NCBI GenBank assembly: GCA_002010215.1
Contig: MTMY01000003.1
Location: 62,001-126,000, forward strand
DNA length: 64,000 nt
Source: Archaeoglobus sp. JdFR-37
GTDB lineage: Archaea; Halobacteriota; Archaeoglobi; Archaeoglobales; Archaeoglobaceae
Direction: 5' to 3'
The notes beneath the pieces are model-generated. The model did no database searches. It was given only the letters and a program-made list of their open reading frames with translations, and was not told where the DNA came from. Below are positions 52,515 through 63,066 of the stretch, one piece after another. How positions within the stretch are numbered: position 1 is the first letter of the stretch; each line of letters opens with the position of its first letter. The position numbers were made by a program, and so were the translations under genes.

Positions 52515-53114
52515 TTATCCCTCCTCATCGGATTTTCCACCTGTCCAGCCCCTAACCATCAATAGCAGTGCTGAGAAAGTGGCAATACTCAAGGCAAACG
52601 TGAATATAGCTACGATCTCAATTCCGCTTTCCGGTATGTAGGGATGGAGGTCGTGGAAATAATCAACGTAGTCATTTCCCAGTACCCATATCAGAGCGAG
52701 GCCAAAGCTCCATCTGAGCTTTTTGATGGTGTACGCCAGAGGCAGAGCTTCAACAGCCATCAGGAAGTGGGTTATGAAAATCCCAGTGTACAGCAGATAT
52801 CGCTCTGGGGAGAAAAAGAATTCTCTGTGGAAGAGGAGTACAAAGCATGTCCATAGCCCGTACTTGATGAGGTTAGTAGAGGCAAAAAACGAGATAAAAT
52901 CATTTTTTTTATTCAGTTTGATCATAACCAAGGCAATGACGAAAAACAAGGTGGAGTTGGGACTATCCGTCACAAGAAACCACAGGTACGGAGGTGTTGA
53001 AAGGAGCTGGTAGCGGTAATAATACCAGCCGTAAATGGTGCCAGCAATGTTGGCCACGAGAGCAAGATGAATTATATTTCTGTTTTCAAGGAGTGAAAGA
53101 AATTTTCTGAACAT
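52515..53114 (-). CDS. DUF1405 family membrane protein
   Basis: A 199-residue protein with about six spans and the conserved segment [21 protein letters not shown], which I recognise as DUF1405. The family's role is unknown. ATG 53114 lies 24-25 bases from the centre of a TTTATAAA palindrome that also serves the tbp gene on the other strand, indicating a leaderless transcript. Its 3' end meets the ogg gene tail to tail. Confidence 0.8.
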   Translation of the reverse strand: MFRKFLSLLENRNIIHLALVANIAGTIYGWYYYRYQLLSTPPYLWFLVTDSPNSTLFFVIALVMIKLNKKNDFISFFASTNLIKYGLWTCFVLLFHREFFFSPERYLLYTGIFITHFLMAVEALPLAYTIKKLRWSFGLALIWVLGNDYVDYFHDLHPYIPESGIEIVAIFTFALSIATFSALLLMVRGWTGGKSDEEG

Positions 53115-53134
53115 GGGCAAAGGTATTTATATAG

Positions 53135-53142
53135 TTTATAAA
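53135..53142. promoter_or_regulatory. Symmetric TATA box shared by tbp and the DUF1405 gene
   Basis: The palindrome TTTATAAA is centred at 53138.5, which is 25.5 bases before the tbp ATG on the plus strand and 24.5 bases before the DUF1405 ATG on the minus strand. Both distances fit start codons at the transcription start. TBP itself would bind here. Confidence 0.7.
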
Positions 53143-53163
53143 GTGTTTGGATTGGGTGTTGTT

Positions 53164-53715
53164 ATGAAAGATTACAAGATTAAAATCGAGAATGTTGTCG
53201 CCTCAACTCAGATTGGTGAGAACATAGACCTTAACAAGATTGCCAGAGAGGTAAAGGATGCTGAGTATAAACCCAAACAATTTCCAGGGCTAGTTCTCAG
53301 AACAAAGGAGCCCAAGGCTGCAGCCCTCGTATTCAGAAGCGGTAAGGTTGTTTGCACAGGTTCAAAGAGTGTTGAGGATGCCAGAAGAGCAGTAAAGCAG
53401 GTTGTTAAGATCATAGGGGCACTTGGAATTCCCGTTATTGATGAACCAGATGTCAGGGTTCAGAACATAGTTGCTTCCGCCGATCTGGGGGTTGACCTGA
53501 ATCTGAATGCCATTGCTATAGGTCTCGGCTTAGAAAACATAGAATACGAGCCAGAGCAGTTTCCGGGCTTGGTTTATAGGCTGGACAATCCCAGAGTGGT
53601 GGTGCTGATTTTTGGTTCGGGCAAGATGGTGGTGACAGGCGGGAAGAACCCAGAGGATGCCAGAAGGGCTGTGGAGCGAATAGCTGAGGAACTATCAACC
53701 CTTGGCCTCATGTAG
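53164..53715 (+). CDS. tbp: TATA-binding protein
   Basis: A 183-residue general transcription factor made of two similar halves: [20 protein letters not shown] ... [30 protein letters not shown] and [19 protein letters not shown] ... [30 protein letters not shown]. The repeats form the DNA-binding saddle. ATG 53164 is set by the shared TATA palindrome; an upstream open frame (from 53113) has no conserved residues. The last 8 bases overlap the convergent Agl23-like gene. Confidence 0.98.
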   Translation: MKDYKIKIENVVASTQIGENIDLNKIAREVKDAEYKPKQFPGLVLRTKEPKAAALVFRSGKVVCTGSKSVEDARRAVKQVVKIIGALGIPVIDEPDVRVQNIVASADLGVDLNLNAIAIGLGLENIEYEPEQFPGLVYRLDNPRVVVLIFGSGKMVVTGGKNPEDARRAVERIAEELSTLGLM

Positions 53716-55129
53716 TCTTGGTGAGATAAACCATGAAATAGCCGGGTCTTATTTCGTAAACTCCATCCATTTTGTACCCCTTTTCTTCCACCTTTTCTGC
53801 AAGTCTTTCTGATGTTACAACAACATCATAACCGCTGTAATATTTGCTTGAAAAGGCCATGCTGATGTTCCTCAAATACCAAGGCAGAGGCCAGTAATCA
53901 TTCCCCTCTTCATACACAAGAACTCTTTTTCCCGCCTGCACATCCATCCTCAGCCTTTCTGCCAGCTCTACAGCTGATGGCTGAACCTGTATGTAGATGA
54001 GGTCTTCCCTTGCATCGTTATAGTTGATGTAGTTGATGTGAAGGCTCACAGCCAACATTGCTATGAAAACGATAAGGAGTGAAAGTCTGAATCCCCTATT
54101 CTCCCACGTGTCAAAGAGCTTTCCTGCATAGATGGAGCCAAACATGGCGAGAGGGGCTACGAGGTGCACCAAAAGCCAGGGCACCTTGTGGGAGAGGATG
54201 TGATAGGCGATGAGAGCAGTAACACTCCAGTAGGCTGCCAGATATTCAAGGCGGCTAGCACTTCTAATGCGCTTCCAGAACTGCGGAATTGCTGCTAGAG
54301 CAATCGCTAGAGTGAAGAACTCGTACCTGAGCAGGAGTTTTGCATAATAATAAATGGGCTTCCAGTGATCCTTTTGGCTGTGCATGGAGAACCAGTGTTC
54401 CACGCCACCAATCGTTGCACGGTAAACCCCATCCATGTCTGCAAAACCAGCAGAGTATAGAGGGACGAAGATGGAAGTGAAAATGATGGCTGAAGCGATG
54501 CAAATCCTGATTTTCTTCAAATCCCACTCCAAGAGTTTTCTCCTCAGATATGCGGTAAAACCCTCTGAAAATATGCCGTAGAGAAACGTGAAGGATAGGA
54601 ATGTTGCCAGATAAATATACCCGTTTTCCTTGCTGGACATAATTATAGCAAAGAAGAGTGTGGCGAGATACACGTAACGCTCTCTTTCACTCTCAACCCA
54701 TCTCAGATATGTGTAGATGGCCACCAGAAACGATGGCAGAACTATCATGTCGTTTCTGAAATAACGGGAGTAATAAAGGATTGATGGGGAGAAAATAAGA
54801 ATCAAAGCAAAAATCCATGCCCCCTTGCCCATCCACCTCTCCATTTTTATGGCCACATAAATCCCAATGAGGCTGAAAGCCACAACGAGGAGCCTTGTGA
54901 TAATTTCTGAATCACCAAAGAGTTTGAAGAGGGCAGCGGTGGCAAAGTATATAAAGGGACCATGAAAGGCAGGGTCGTAGCGATAGTAACCGTTTTTAAA
55001 GAGCTGGTATGTTAGATAGGCAACTACACCTTCATCGTGATCCATGGGTCTGGCATCCAAAATGACTACTCGGGTAAGGAGTGCCAAAAGCATCAATGCA
55101 ACGACACTTGGTGCAACGAAACGCCTCAT
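53708..55129 (-). CDS. Agl23-like glycosyltransferase-39-type membrane protein (TIGR03663)
   Basis: A 473-residue protein with 11-12 spans. Near the N-terminus [15 protein letters not shown] holds the acidic motif of GT39/PMT-like proteins, followed by [23 protein letters not shown]. It matches from memory the TIGR03663 family, now linked to flippase activity in archaeal N-glycosylation (Agl23). It would use or flip lipid-linked sugars at the outer face. The ATG lies about 24 bases from an A/T tract shared with the divergent primase-like gene. Confidence 0.8.
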   Translation of the reverse strand: MRRFVAPSVVALMLLALLTRVVILDARPMDHDEGVVAYLTYQLFKNGYYRYDPAFHGPFIYFATAALFKLFGDSEIITRLLVVAFSLIGIYVAIKMERWMGKGAWIFALILIFSPSILYYSRYFRNDMIVLPSFLVAIYTYLRWVESERERYVYLATLFFAIIMSSKENGYIYLATFLSFTFLYGIFSEGFTAYLRRKLLEWDLKKIRICIASAIIFTSIFVPLYSAGFADMDGVYRATIGGVEHWFSMHSQKDHWKPIYYYAKLLLRYEFFTLAIALAAIPQFWKRIRSASRLEYLAAYWSVTALIAYHILSHKVPWLLVHLVAPLAMFGSIYAGKLFDTWENRGFRLSLLIVFIAMLAVSLHINYINYNDAREDLIYIQVQPSAVELAERLRMDVQAGKRVLVYEEGNDYWPLPWYLRNISMAFSSKYYSGYDVVVTSERLAEKVEEKGYKMDGVYEIRPGYFMVYLTKTT

Positions 55130-55200
55130 TGGAAAGCGGAGAGGAGCTCAATAAATAAACCCTTTGGTGATTGGGTTTGAAGGTCTGGAGGATGTATGAG

Positions 55201-56061
55201 ATGTTTGAATTCCCTGATGACTCTGATAACTCTGATGAATTCCCCTATGAAATGAGGCCATCAACCCTTGAGGAGAGGGAAGAGTTCTACAGGAAAGAGT
55301 TCGACGTGGAAAAAGCTGAAAAGTGGTTGTGGAGAAGGGGGAGCTTTCGGGACATCCGTAACAATACTGTTTTTGCCGTCATAATCGGCAGACATTCCGA
55401 TATCTACTCACCAAAATTTGAGCCTATCAGGAGCAAGGTAGTAATTATTGATGAATACGAGAGCTGGAACGACATTGTGGACTACATACTCTACTACCTA
55501 CCTGAAGGAGTTTATTATGATCGAAATGTTTACACCAGCCTTGAGGAGTGCAGGAAGTGCGAGAAATGCTATAAAGAGTGCTGGGATTGTTCCTGTTACC
55601 TTGGACAGGAGCTAGCCTTTGACATAGATCCTGAAAATGTTCCCTGTCCCGTACACGGGATGCTGGAAGATAAGATGGAGAGGCAAGGTCTGAAGGGGTC
55701 AAGTTTCTGCATGATAGAGTTTGATGAGGTCAGAAAAGCAACTGTAAATCTTTATAAAGAGTTAGAAAAAGAATTTAGCGATATTGCCATTACCTTCAGC
55801 GGCAGAGGTTTTCACATTTACATCTTTGATGAGGAGGCGGTGAAGCTCAACTATGAGGAGAGAAAGGCTCTGGCCGAGAGATTCCAGAAGTACTACATTG
55901 ATGAGTGGGTTACGAGTGGCGGTATGAGACTTATCAGGTTGCCTTACTCTTTGAACGGTGTGACGTCACGTATAGTCATCCCTCTTAAGGTGGAGGAGGT
56001 TGCTGAGTTCGATCCCCGCTATGATAAAAAGTGTATGCCCGGTTTTTTAGAAGAGCTCTAA
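55201..56061 (+). CDS. Second primase-like protein (AEP superfamily) with cysteine cluster
   Basis: A 286-residue relative of PriS. It has LAFDIDPENVPCPVHG (DxD site near residue 141), FSGRGFHIYIFD (near 200) and LIRLPYSLNGVTSRIVIPL, the same three motifs as PriS in order. Ahead of the DxD site is a six-cysteine cluster (CRKCEKCYKECWDCSC), and a further Cys/His group follows it, so one or two metal sites are likely. The C-terminal half of PriS is missing. ATG 55201 is chosen for GGAGG nine bases upstream; TTG 55171/55177 and ATG 55192 are alternatives. Function (repair, primer synthesis or nucleotide sensing) unknown. Confidence 0.75.
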   Translation: MFEFPDDSDNSDEFPYEMRPSTLEEREEFYRKEFDVEKAEKWLWRRGSFRDIRNNTVFAVIIGRHSDIYSPKFEPIRSKVVIIDEYESWNDIVDYILYYLPEGVYYDRNVYTSLEECRKCEKCYKECWDCSCYLGQELAFDIDPENVPCPVHGMLEDKMERQGLKGSSFCMIEFDEVRKATVNLYKELEKEFSDIAITFSGRGFHIYIFDEEAVKLNYEERKALAERFQKYYIDEWVTSGGMRLIRLPYSLNGVTSRIVIPLKVEEVAEFDPRYDKKCMPGFLEEL

Positions 56062-56118
56062 AAGTGTTTTAGAAGTTTGATAGGGCCTAATTTTGATTAG
56101 TTTTGATTGATCTGGGAT

Positions 56119-57405
56119 CTAGTCTACGCTCAAAAACCTAGCGTCTGTACTACCTCTTAATATCCCAAGCTTAGCCCTCACAGTTGTAGTGCCAGTTATC
56201 TTGGACGTCAGACGAGCTTTTGCCGAAGCTCTGCCTGTTGGAATTCGAATGGGGCTCTCCACATCTCCAACAGTCGTTTCCAGAGTAACGAATACATCCT
56301 CAGGAACGGGAACCGGTCTTCCATCTCTGTCTTCTAACCGCACAGTTATAGTAGATTTCTGGCCTATCTGAATCTCATCTGGCTCAGTCCATATTTTTAG
56401 CTTCAGCCCCGGAATCTTTGTGAGGTTGCAGTGCACAGTCGTCACCTCTCCTGCTTTAACAAATGCTTCTTTCCTGCATTCAAGATATCCGAATTTTCTG
56501 AACGTCACCACATGAGCTCCAGCAGAGACACTTTCAACTTTCACCGGCGATCTGTCTTTGAATCCTCCGTTGACGTATACTAGCGCACCTTCCGGCTGGG
56601 AATTTGCGTAGATTGACCCTAGTTGCTCTTGTTGTTCAGATTCACTATCCTCCGCTTTACTCTTTCTTGCCCTCCATCTAATCGCCATGGTGGTCAGCAC
56701 TGCTGCCGATCCCAAGATAACTACCATATATTCCCAACTCCAACTGGCAGGATTTACCCCGAACTCCAGCTCAACCTCCTCTGACCAGATTCCATCATTG
56801 TCTAAGACTGCAAATCTGTAAATTCCTGGCAATACATCATCGGATTCAAGAACCAGCTCTAGAGTATCTCCCTCTACTGAAATCGTCCTGCCATCAGGGA
56901 AAGTCAGACGGCACTCCACCACTTCCCCATCTGCATCAATACCATAGCCTGAGAAAGTCACTCTCTCCCCTTCAGCTGCTGGATTTGGTGATATGACTAG
57001 ATAAGCCAATGGTGCCCTAATTTCAGAGAGTACACCTTCAGGGTATTCGAGCCTTACGTAACCTCCACCCTCACCATTTTTACTCTCAATCAGCAGCAGC
57101 CAACGTGTGCCACTTTCAATGTCTCTCGCCGTAACATCATACTTTAAAACCAATCTCCTGCCACTGCAATCCTGAACTTTTTTCTCTTCGCCATCCCCTG
57201 CACCAAGGAATACCAAGAAAACACACAGCTCTACACCGTCCTGCATGATTACTTCAGCATAAATTGTACCTTCTATCTCAACTGTAAACTCCAGTGAGTC
57301 AGATTTATTAGGTGAGACCCATACTTCCTTTTCCATAACTGCAGCGCTACCAACGGACAGCAGGATATAAATTGCAATCACTGAAACCGGCAAATGTTTG
57401 AGCAC
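56119..57405 (-). CDS. Membrane protein with Ig-like, PEGA and invasin-like domains
   Basis: A 428-residue protein: signal peptide (1-21), beta-rich exported region with a PKD/Ig-like module (about 130-215, SPNPAAEGERVTFSGYG), a membrane span near 227-247 ending in RWRARKSK, then a PEGA domain (SIYANSQPEGALVYVNGGFK, VSAGAHVVTFRKFGY) and a Big1/invasin-like domain (STITVRLEDRDGRPVPVPED). By the positive-inside rule the last two domains would lie in the cytoplasm, which is unusual for them. GTG start with AGGAAGTG upstream. It is 105 bases from glnK, same strand, but probably separate. Function unknown. Confidence 0.65.
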   Translation of the reverse strand: MLKHLPVSVIAIYILLSVGSAAVMEKEVWVSPNKSDSLEFTVEIEGTIYAEVIMQDGVELCVFLVFLGAGDGEEKKVQDCSGRRLVLKYDVTARDIESGTRWLLLIESKNGEGGGYVRLEYPEGVLSEIRAPLAYLVISPNPAAEGERVTFSGYGIDADGEVVECRLTFPDGRTISVEGDTLELVLESDDVLPGIYRFAVLDNDGIWSEEVELEFGVNPASWSWEYMVVILGSAAVLTTMAIRWRARKSKAEDSESEQQEQLGSIYANSQPEGALVYVNGGFKDRSPVKVESVSAGAHVVTFRKFGYLECRKEAFVKAGEVTTVHCNLTKIPGLKLKIWTEPDEIQIGQKSTITVRLEDRDGRPVPVPEDVFVTLETTVGDVESPIRIPTGRASAKARLTSKITGTTTVRAKLGILRGSTDARFLSVD

Positions 57406-57510
57406 TTAGAACACTTCCTGGGGTTAAAACTTGGACTAGTAACTATAAATAATCTTGCAATTTACTAAAATTTTGAGTGCACTGTTATAAATAACAAAAT
57501 AAAAATAAAA

Positions 57511-57873
<363 letters not shown>

Positions 57874-57885
57874 TTACACTCTGCC

Positions 57886-59025
57886 TCATGCATAGGCTGT
57901 TTCACCATGCTGGGAAACGTCCAGCCCTACGTACTCCTCTTCCTCGCTTACTCTCAATCCAATCAGAACATCCACGAACTTTGCTATGGCAAATGTCACA
58001 ATGAAGGCATAAGCAATGGATGTAACCACTGCTATCAGCTGAGACACTAGAAGATGCACATTTCCTGAAATTAGACCAGTCTCACCAAAAATTCCAAGAG
58101 CTATGCTACCCCAAGCTCCTCCAACACCATGTATTGCCCAAGCATCCAAGCTCTCATCAAGCCTTGCCTGTATCCTGAAGAGCATGGCCTTGTAGCATAT
58201 CAGTCCTGACACAACTCCTATTACAAGGGCTGAAGGAATGTCAACGAAGCCAGCTGCTGGCGTTATAGCGGCAAGACCTGCGATGGCCCCAGTTACTATG
58301 CTCAGCGATCCTGGCCTTCCATTGTGCCACGAAAGCACCATCCAGACAAAAGCTCCGGCTGCTGCTGCGGTATTGGTGACTATGATGGCCCTCACAGCCG
58401 TTTCGTTGACGGCTAAAGCACTTCCCCCATTGAATCCAAACCAGCCAAACCAGAGGAGAGCTGCTCCAAGCAACGTCATGGGTATGTTGTGAGGCTCTAT
58501 GCTATGCTCTCCGAAGCCCCTCCTTGCCCCCAGAGCAATTGCTAGGGCTAAGGCACCGAAGCCTGAGCTAACATGAACAACAATGCCTCCGGCGAAGTCC
58601 AAAGCCCCAAGCTTCGCCAGCCAGCCGTTGCCCCAAAGCCAGTGAGCGAAGGGGTCGTAAACGAGAGTCGTCCAGAGCAGTCCGAATACGACGAAGGCTG
58701 AGAGCTTCATTCTCTCTGCTGCAGCACTCGTTATGATTGCCAGCGTTATGGCTGCAAAGGTGAGCTGATAGATGGCAAAGATGTCTGTGGGCATCATTCC
58801 GCCGATGCCAATTATGCCGCCTACATCGTCACCAAAGGACAGGTTGTACCCTGCCAGAACCCACTGAAGGCTCACCAGTACGTAAGCGATGAATGAAAGC
58901 GTAATCATATAAATGGCATTCTTTTTTCTGACCATGCCTCCGTAAAACAATCCCACGCCGGGAGTCATCAGCATAACTAAGGCCGTTGCCACCATCAGCC
59001 ATGCTGTATCAACTTCACTCACCAT
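57886..59025 (-). CDS. amt: Ammonium transporter Amt
   Basis: A 379-residue channel with 11 spans. Conserved segments are [36 protein letters not shown] (first pore His), [18 protein letters not shown] and [15 protein letters not shown] (second pore His). No cleavable signal is needed in this family branch. GGTGATTAA precedes the ATG. It forms the standard amt-glnK pair, so uptake is under PII control. Confidence 0.96.
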   Translation of the reverse strand: MVSEVDTAWLMVATALVMLMTPGVGLFYGGMVRKKNAIYMITLSFIAYVLVSLQWVLAGYNLSFGDDVGGIIGIGGMMPTDIFAIYQLTFAAITLAIITSAAAERMKLSAFVVFGLLWTTLVYDPFAHWLWGNGWLAKLGALDFAGGIVVHVSSGFGALALAIALGARRGFGEHSIEPHNIPMTLLGAALLWFGWFGFNGGSALAVNETAVRAIIVTNTAAAAGAFVWMVLSWHNGRPGSLSIVTGAIAGLAAITPAAGFVDIPSALVIGVVSGLICYKAMLFRIQARLDESLDAWAIHGVGGAWGSIALGIFGETGLISGNVHLLVSQLIAVVTSIAYAFIVTFAIAKFVDVLIGLRVSEEEEYVGLDVSQHGETAYA

Positions 59026-59242
59026 TTAATCACCCAAAACTGGCCCAGAGAATCAATTTTTAAGGTTTTTTAATAAAATGTCATAAGATTTCATAAATTT
59101 TTCATGGTTTGGCCTATTACTTACAATTATTTTCAGTTTAAAATCAGGTTGATGAAAAACTTCTTAATAAATGAAAGTGTTTCTGTTAATTTTCCAAACA
59201 AAAGCAGATAACTTTAAGATTCTACCACGCATCCCACTCTTA

Positions 59243-59512
59243 ATGGTGAAGGTTAAGCTCTTCGCAAACTTCAGGGAAGTGACAGGTAATAGGGAGATTG
59301 ATGTTGATGCAGCGGATGTTGAAGACCTCCTCAAAAAGCTGAGTAGCATGTATGAGGGACTGAAAGAGCTCATTTACGATGAGAATGGGGAAGTGAAGGA
59401 TTACGTCCAGATCATGGTGAATGGAGTACATGTTAGAGGTCTGAACAGCCTGAGGACCAGGCTCAATGAGAATGACGTGGTTGCCATATTCCCTCCGGTT
59501 AGTGGTGGTTGA
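59243..59512 (+). CDS. moaD: MoaD-type molybdopterin sulfur carrier
   Basis: An 89-residue ubiquitin-fold protein (VKVKLFANFREVTGNREIDV, VQIMVNGVHVRGLNSL) ending in exactly FPPVSGG, so the C-terminal glycine is free for thiocarboxylation, unlike the MoaD-like protein at 37039. ATG 59243 lies about 27 bases after a CTTTAAGA tract (leaderless). Its stop codon is immediately followed by the moeA ATG, so the two act in the same cofactor pathway. Confidence 0.92.
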   Translation: MVKVKLFANFREVTGNREIDVDAADVEDLLKKLSSMYEGLKELIYDENGEVKDYVQIMVNGVHVRGLNSLRTRLNENDVVAIFPPVSGG

Positions 59513-60697
59513 ATGAGGCTGTTCAAAGAGCTTTTGAGTGTAGATGAGGCAAAAAAAATTTTCCTGAGCAAAATAAAATCATTCGGAGAAACCGATAAGG
59601 ATGTGGAAAAAATAAGGATCTCTGAAGCTCTCTCCAGAGTAGCTGCATCTGATGTGGCATCATCAGTTGACATCCCCCACTACGACAGAGCTGCCATGGA
59701 TGGGTTTGCTGTTGTGTCAGAGGCGACAAAAGGTGCATCTCCATCCAATCCTGTTTTGATGAAGCTCGGAACCCATGTGGATGAAGAGACGTGTGTATGG
59801 GTACATACTGGAGATGCGATGCCAGAAGGCGGCGATGCAGTTGTTAAGGCTGAGGATGCCGAGGTGGTTGGGGAGTACGTTGAGGTATTCAGACCCGTAA
59901 GGAAGTACGAGAATGTCGGCAGGAGAGGGGAGGACGTTAAAAGGGGCGATGTACTCATCAGGAAAGGAGACATCATGAAGCCTGCCCACGTTGCTATCTT
60001 GAGAAGTGCAGGGATTGAGGAGGTTGAGGTTTTCAGAAAGCCATGCATCTTTGTTCTTCCAACCGGAGACGAGCTTTTACCTCCAGGCGAAGAGCTGAAG
60101 CCGGGGAAGGTTTACGAATCCAATGGAATAATGGTTTCCAGCTACGTCACCCAGTGGGGAGGTATTGCTGAGCTCCACCCGCTGGTAGGAGATGATGCGG
60201 ATGAGATTGCCGAGGTTATCGAGGAAGCCGGAGGGGATCTGATTATCACCACAGGCGGTACAAGTGTCGGCAAGCGTGACTACATGTTGGACGTGCTATC
60301 AAAACACGAACTCCTTTTTAGGGGCATCGCACTGAGGCCGGGAAAGCCGACTTTGGCAGGCATCGTAAATGAAAAGCCGGTTTTATCCCTGCCAGGATTT
60401 CCGACAGCATGTATAGCCGTCATGCACATATTGCTTAAACCTGCAATGGAAAAAATGCTTTCCACAAAGTTTGGTGTAAGTCTAAAAGTGAGACTGCTTG
60501 AAAATGTTACATCAAAAATTGGCTTTACATCCTTTGTCAGGGTAAAGATTGATTTTGAGGCCATGACTGCTTTGCCAATCGCCACCTCAGGTTCAGGAAT
60601 CCTCAGCAGCGTCACTGCTGCAGATGGTTACATCCTGATTCCGGAGAACGTAGAGGGGTTTGAAAGAGGTGAACGGGTTACAGCTTATCTTTTCTAA
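59513..60697 (+). CDS. moeA: Molybdopterin molybdenumtransferase MoeA
   Basis: A 394-residue enzyme that inserts molybdate or tungstate into molybdopterin. Motifs: VDIPHYDRAAMDGFAVV, GGTSVGKRDYMLDVL and LPGFPTACIAVMHILLKPAM; the last 70 residues form the C-terminal beta domain. GGTGGT lies before the ATG, within the end of moaD. Tungsten use is plausible because the window also encodes a tungsten AOR. Confidence 0.95.
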   Translation: MRLFKELLSVDEAKKIFLSKIKSFGETDKDVEKIRISEALSRVAASDVASSVDIPHYDRAAMDGFAVVSEATKGASPSNPVLMKLGTHVDEETCVWVHTGDAMPEGGDAVVKAEDAEVVGEYVEVFRPVRKYENVGRRGEDVKRGDVLIRKGDIMKPAHVAILRSAGIEEVEVFRKPCIFVLPTGDELLPPGEELKPGKVYESNGIMVSSYVTQWGGIAELHPLVGDDADEIAEVIEEAGGDLIITTGGTSVGKRDYMLDVLSKHELLFRGIALRPGKPTLAGIVNEKPVLSLPGFPTACIAVMHILLKPAMEKMLSTKFGVSLKVRLLENVTSKIGFTSFVRVKIDFEAMTALPIATSGSGILSSVTAADGYILIPENVEGFERGERVTAYLF

Positions 60698-60824
60698 ATT
60701 TCTGGTTGGAAATTCATAGAATATCAAAATAAAATAAAAAAAGAAAAGCTTAAATACATATCTCGGTTAAACTCCCCAGAATTCCTTTGCGAGTCCCTAT
60801 CCTCATTTTAAGAGGTGTGTGTGC

Positions 60825-61154
60825 ATGGAGAAGGCAGAGATACTCAGAAAAATAAAAGAAATTGAACAGAAGGTCGAGGAAGAAATAAAAGCGGCAGAGG
60901 AGGAAGCTAAGAAGAAAGTTTTTGCTGCCAGAGAAACAGCAAGACAGATTGTTGAAGATGCCGAGAAGGAGGCGGAGAAAATCAAAGCAGACATCCTAGA
61001 AAAAACCAAGGCTGAGCTGGAGAAGGAGAAGGAGAAAATAAGAGAGACCAGATTGAAGGAGATCAACAGTATTGTTTCTAAGGGTCAGGAAAGGATTGAC
61101 GAAGCTGTTGATTATCTCTACAAGGAATTCGTGAGGATGATGGAATATGCTTAA
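60825..61154 (+). CDS. atpH: A-type ATP synthase subunit H
   Basis: A 109-residue, almost entirely coiled-coil protein (EKAEILRKIKEIEQKVEEEI, EAEKIKADILEKTKAELEKE). With subunit E it forms the peripheral stalks of the A1A0 ATP synthase. It is the first gene of the operon; a CTTAAATACATA promoter-like tract lies about 70 bases upstream and AGAGGTG precedes the ATG. It overlaps subunit I by 8 bases. Confidence 0.9.
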   Translation: MEKAEILRKIKEIEQKVEEEIKAAEEEAKKKVFAARETARQIVEDAEKEAEKIKADILEKTKAELEKEKEKIRETRLKEINSIVSKGQERIDEAVDYLYKEFVRMMEYA

Positions 61155-63063
61155 GCCTGTGGAGATGGTAAAGGTCTGTATTGTGGGCCCAAAAGATTAC
61201 TTCAAATCCACAGCCGAGACTCTTCACAGGCTTAATGTGCTTCACATCGAGGATTACAGCGGAGAGGAAGGGTACTTCCAGATTGGTGCACCGCTTGATG
61301 AGGCATCAAAACTATCACGTTTCGTGGTCACGCTTCGCTCTCTGCTCAGTTACGTAAAGCTGGATGGAGTATACGAACCTAAAAAAGTTTACAGCGTTTC
61401 TGAACTCAGCCAAGTGGCTGAAAGCAAGGTTTCAGAACTTGAGAGTATGATAACCTCTAAAATTGACGAGATAAGAGATATCGAGGATAGACTGAGGAGA
61501 ATTGCCGATGAAAAACGCCTGATTGAGCCGCTGATTGCCCTTGGCTTGCCCCCTGAATTGCTTTCTGGATACAAAAACATAACTGTTTTTGTAGGTTTCA
61601 TAAGAAGCGATCCGCTGGAGAGGATAATGGATGTAACCAAGGATTTTGAGAGATTTATAGCTGAATTTGAAAGAGAATATGTTGTGGCTGTTTTTGTCAA
61701 AAATGAGGCTGCAAATGATGTTTTGAGAGTTCTCCAGGAATTGGGGTGGAGAGAAATCAGTGTCCCGATCAAAGAAGGCAGTTTTCAGGATAAGCTTGTA
61801 GAACTGGATAGAGAAGAAGTGGAGCTCAGAGAAAAGCTGGAAAAGCTCAGGGCTGAAATTGAAGCTCTAGAGATGGAAAACCTCGATCTGATGCTTGCCC
61901 TTGAGGAACACTTAAGCATTGAACTTGAGAAATGCGAGCTTCCGTTGAAAGCTGCCACCAGCAAGTATGCATTCATAATTGTTGGATACGTCCCGAAGGA
62001 GAAATTTGAGACATTCAAACAGGAGACTGAGAAGAACAAAGTAGTTGTTCTCGAAACAAAAGATGATGTATGGAAGCCGCCAACAGCTTTCAAGAATCCT
62101 TCTGTTGCCAAACCCTTTGAGTTGCTGACAACATCATTCTCAATTCCAAAATACACGGAAGTTGACCCCACAACCGTCATGGCATTCTTCTTCCCAATAT
62201 TCTTTGGATTCATGTTGGGCGACATTGGATACGGTGTAATCCTGATTGGCCTGTCTCTCTGGCTCTCAAGAATCTTCAAAACAGAGGGCTGGCAAAGCCT
62301 TTTGAGAATCCTTCTGTATTCCGGCATATCCACAGTTATATTCGGTCTGGGCTTTGGAGAGTTCTTTGGATTCGAGCTATTCGGACATGAGAGCATTCTT
62401 GGTGGGGAATTCGAGCACTGGGAGCCTATATTGGGCAACAGGCTTTACGATGCGCCAAAACTGCTTGTGGTAACTCTGGCGGTAGCAGTAATCCACATGA
62501 GTCTGGGCTTCATTTTCGGAATCAGAAATGTTGCCAAAGAGCACGGTTGGAAACATGCCATTGAAGAGAAATTTAACTGGTTCATGGCGCTTATAAGCAT
62601 AGCATTTATCATCACGGGCTTCATAATGAATACGCTCGCTGGAATTCCCGTGTTCTCTTTGAATTTCGCCTACATCGCAGCTGTACCCCTGATATTGGCC
62701 TGGGCGGTGCTTACGGTGATGGGAGAAGGGCCGATGTTTCTGATAGAGTACCTCACGTTACTCAGCAACACCATAAGTTACGCTCGATTGCTGGCTGTTG
62801 GCTTGGCGAGCGTTGGCTTTGCAATAGCTTTCAACAAAATAGCCTTTGAAATGCTAATGCCTGCTGGTATAGTGGGCTTGATAGCCGGGATTATCATACT
62901 TGCCTTAGGACATTTCATAAACATACTTCTTGGCATACTCGATCCCGGCCTTCAGAGTTTGCGACTCCACTATGTGGAGTTCTTTGTGAAGTTCTTTGAA
63001 GGGGGTGGCATACGCTACAACCCCTTTGGTAGGATTAGAAAATACACAAAGGAGGAGGTGTAA
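61147..63063 (+). CDS. atpI: A-type ATP synthase subunit I (a)
   Basis: A 638-residue protein: a soluble N-terminal half with coiled coils (about 95-125 and 215-260) and a membrane half of about eight spans (from AFFFPIFFGFMLGDIGYGVIL). It forms the ion half-channels; the essential arginine lies in TISYARLLAVGLAS. Length is normal for archaeal subunit I. It begins inside the end of atpH and is followed by atpK after 3 bases. Confidence 0.94.
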   Translation: MLKPVEMVKVCIVGPKDYFKSTAETLHRLNVLHIEDYSGEEGYFQIGAPLDEASKLSRFVVTLRSLLSYVKLDGVYEPKKVYSVSELSQVAESKVSELESMITSKIDEIRDIEDRLRRIADEKRLIEPLIALGLPPELLSGYKNITVFVGFIRSDPLERIMDVTKDFERFIAEFEREYVVAVFVKNEAANDVLRVLQELGWREISVPIKEGSFQDKLVELDREEVELREKLEKLRAEIEALEMENLDLMLALEEHLSIELEKCELPLKAATSKYAFIIVGYVPKEKFETFKQETEKNKVVVLETKDDVWKPPTAFKNPSVAKPFELLTTSFSIPKYTEVDPTTVMAFFFPIFFGFMLGDIGYGVILIGLSLWLSRIFKTEGWQSLLRILLYSGISTVIFGLGFGEFFGFELFGHESILGGEFEHWEPILGNRLYDAPKLLVVTLAVAVIHMSLGFIFGIRNVAKEHGWKHAIEEKFNWFMALISIAFIITGFIMNTLAGIPVFSLNFAYIAAVPLILAWAVLTVMGEGPMFLIEYLTLLSNTISYARLLAVGLASVGFAIAFNKIAFEMLMPAGIVGLIAGIIILALGHFINILLGILDPGLQSLRLHYVEFFVKFFEGGGIRYNPFGRIRKYTKEEV

Positions 63064-63066
63064 AAA

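Noticed and set aside
53113..53163. 17-residue extension of TBP
   Set aside because: It spans the shared TATA palindrome and has no counterpart in TBP proteins.
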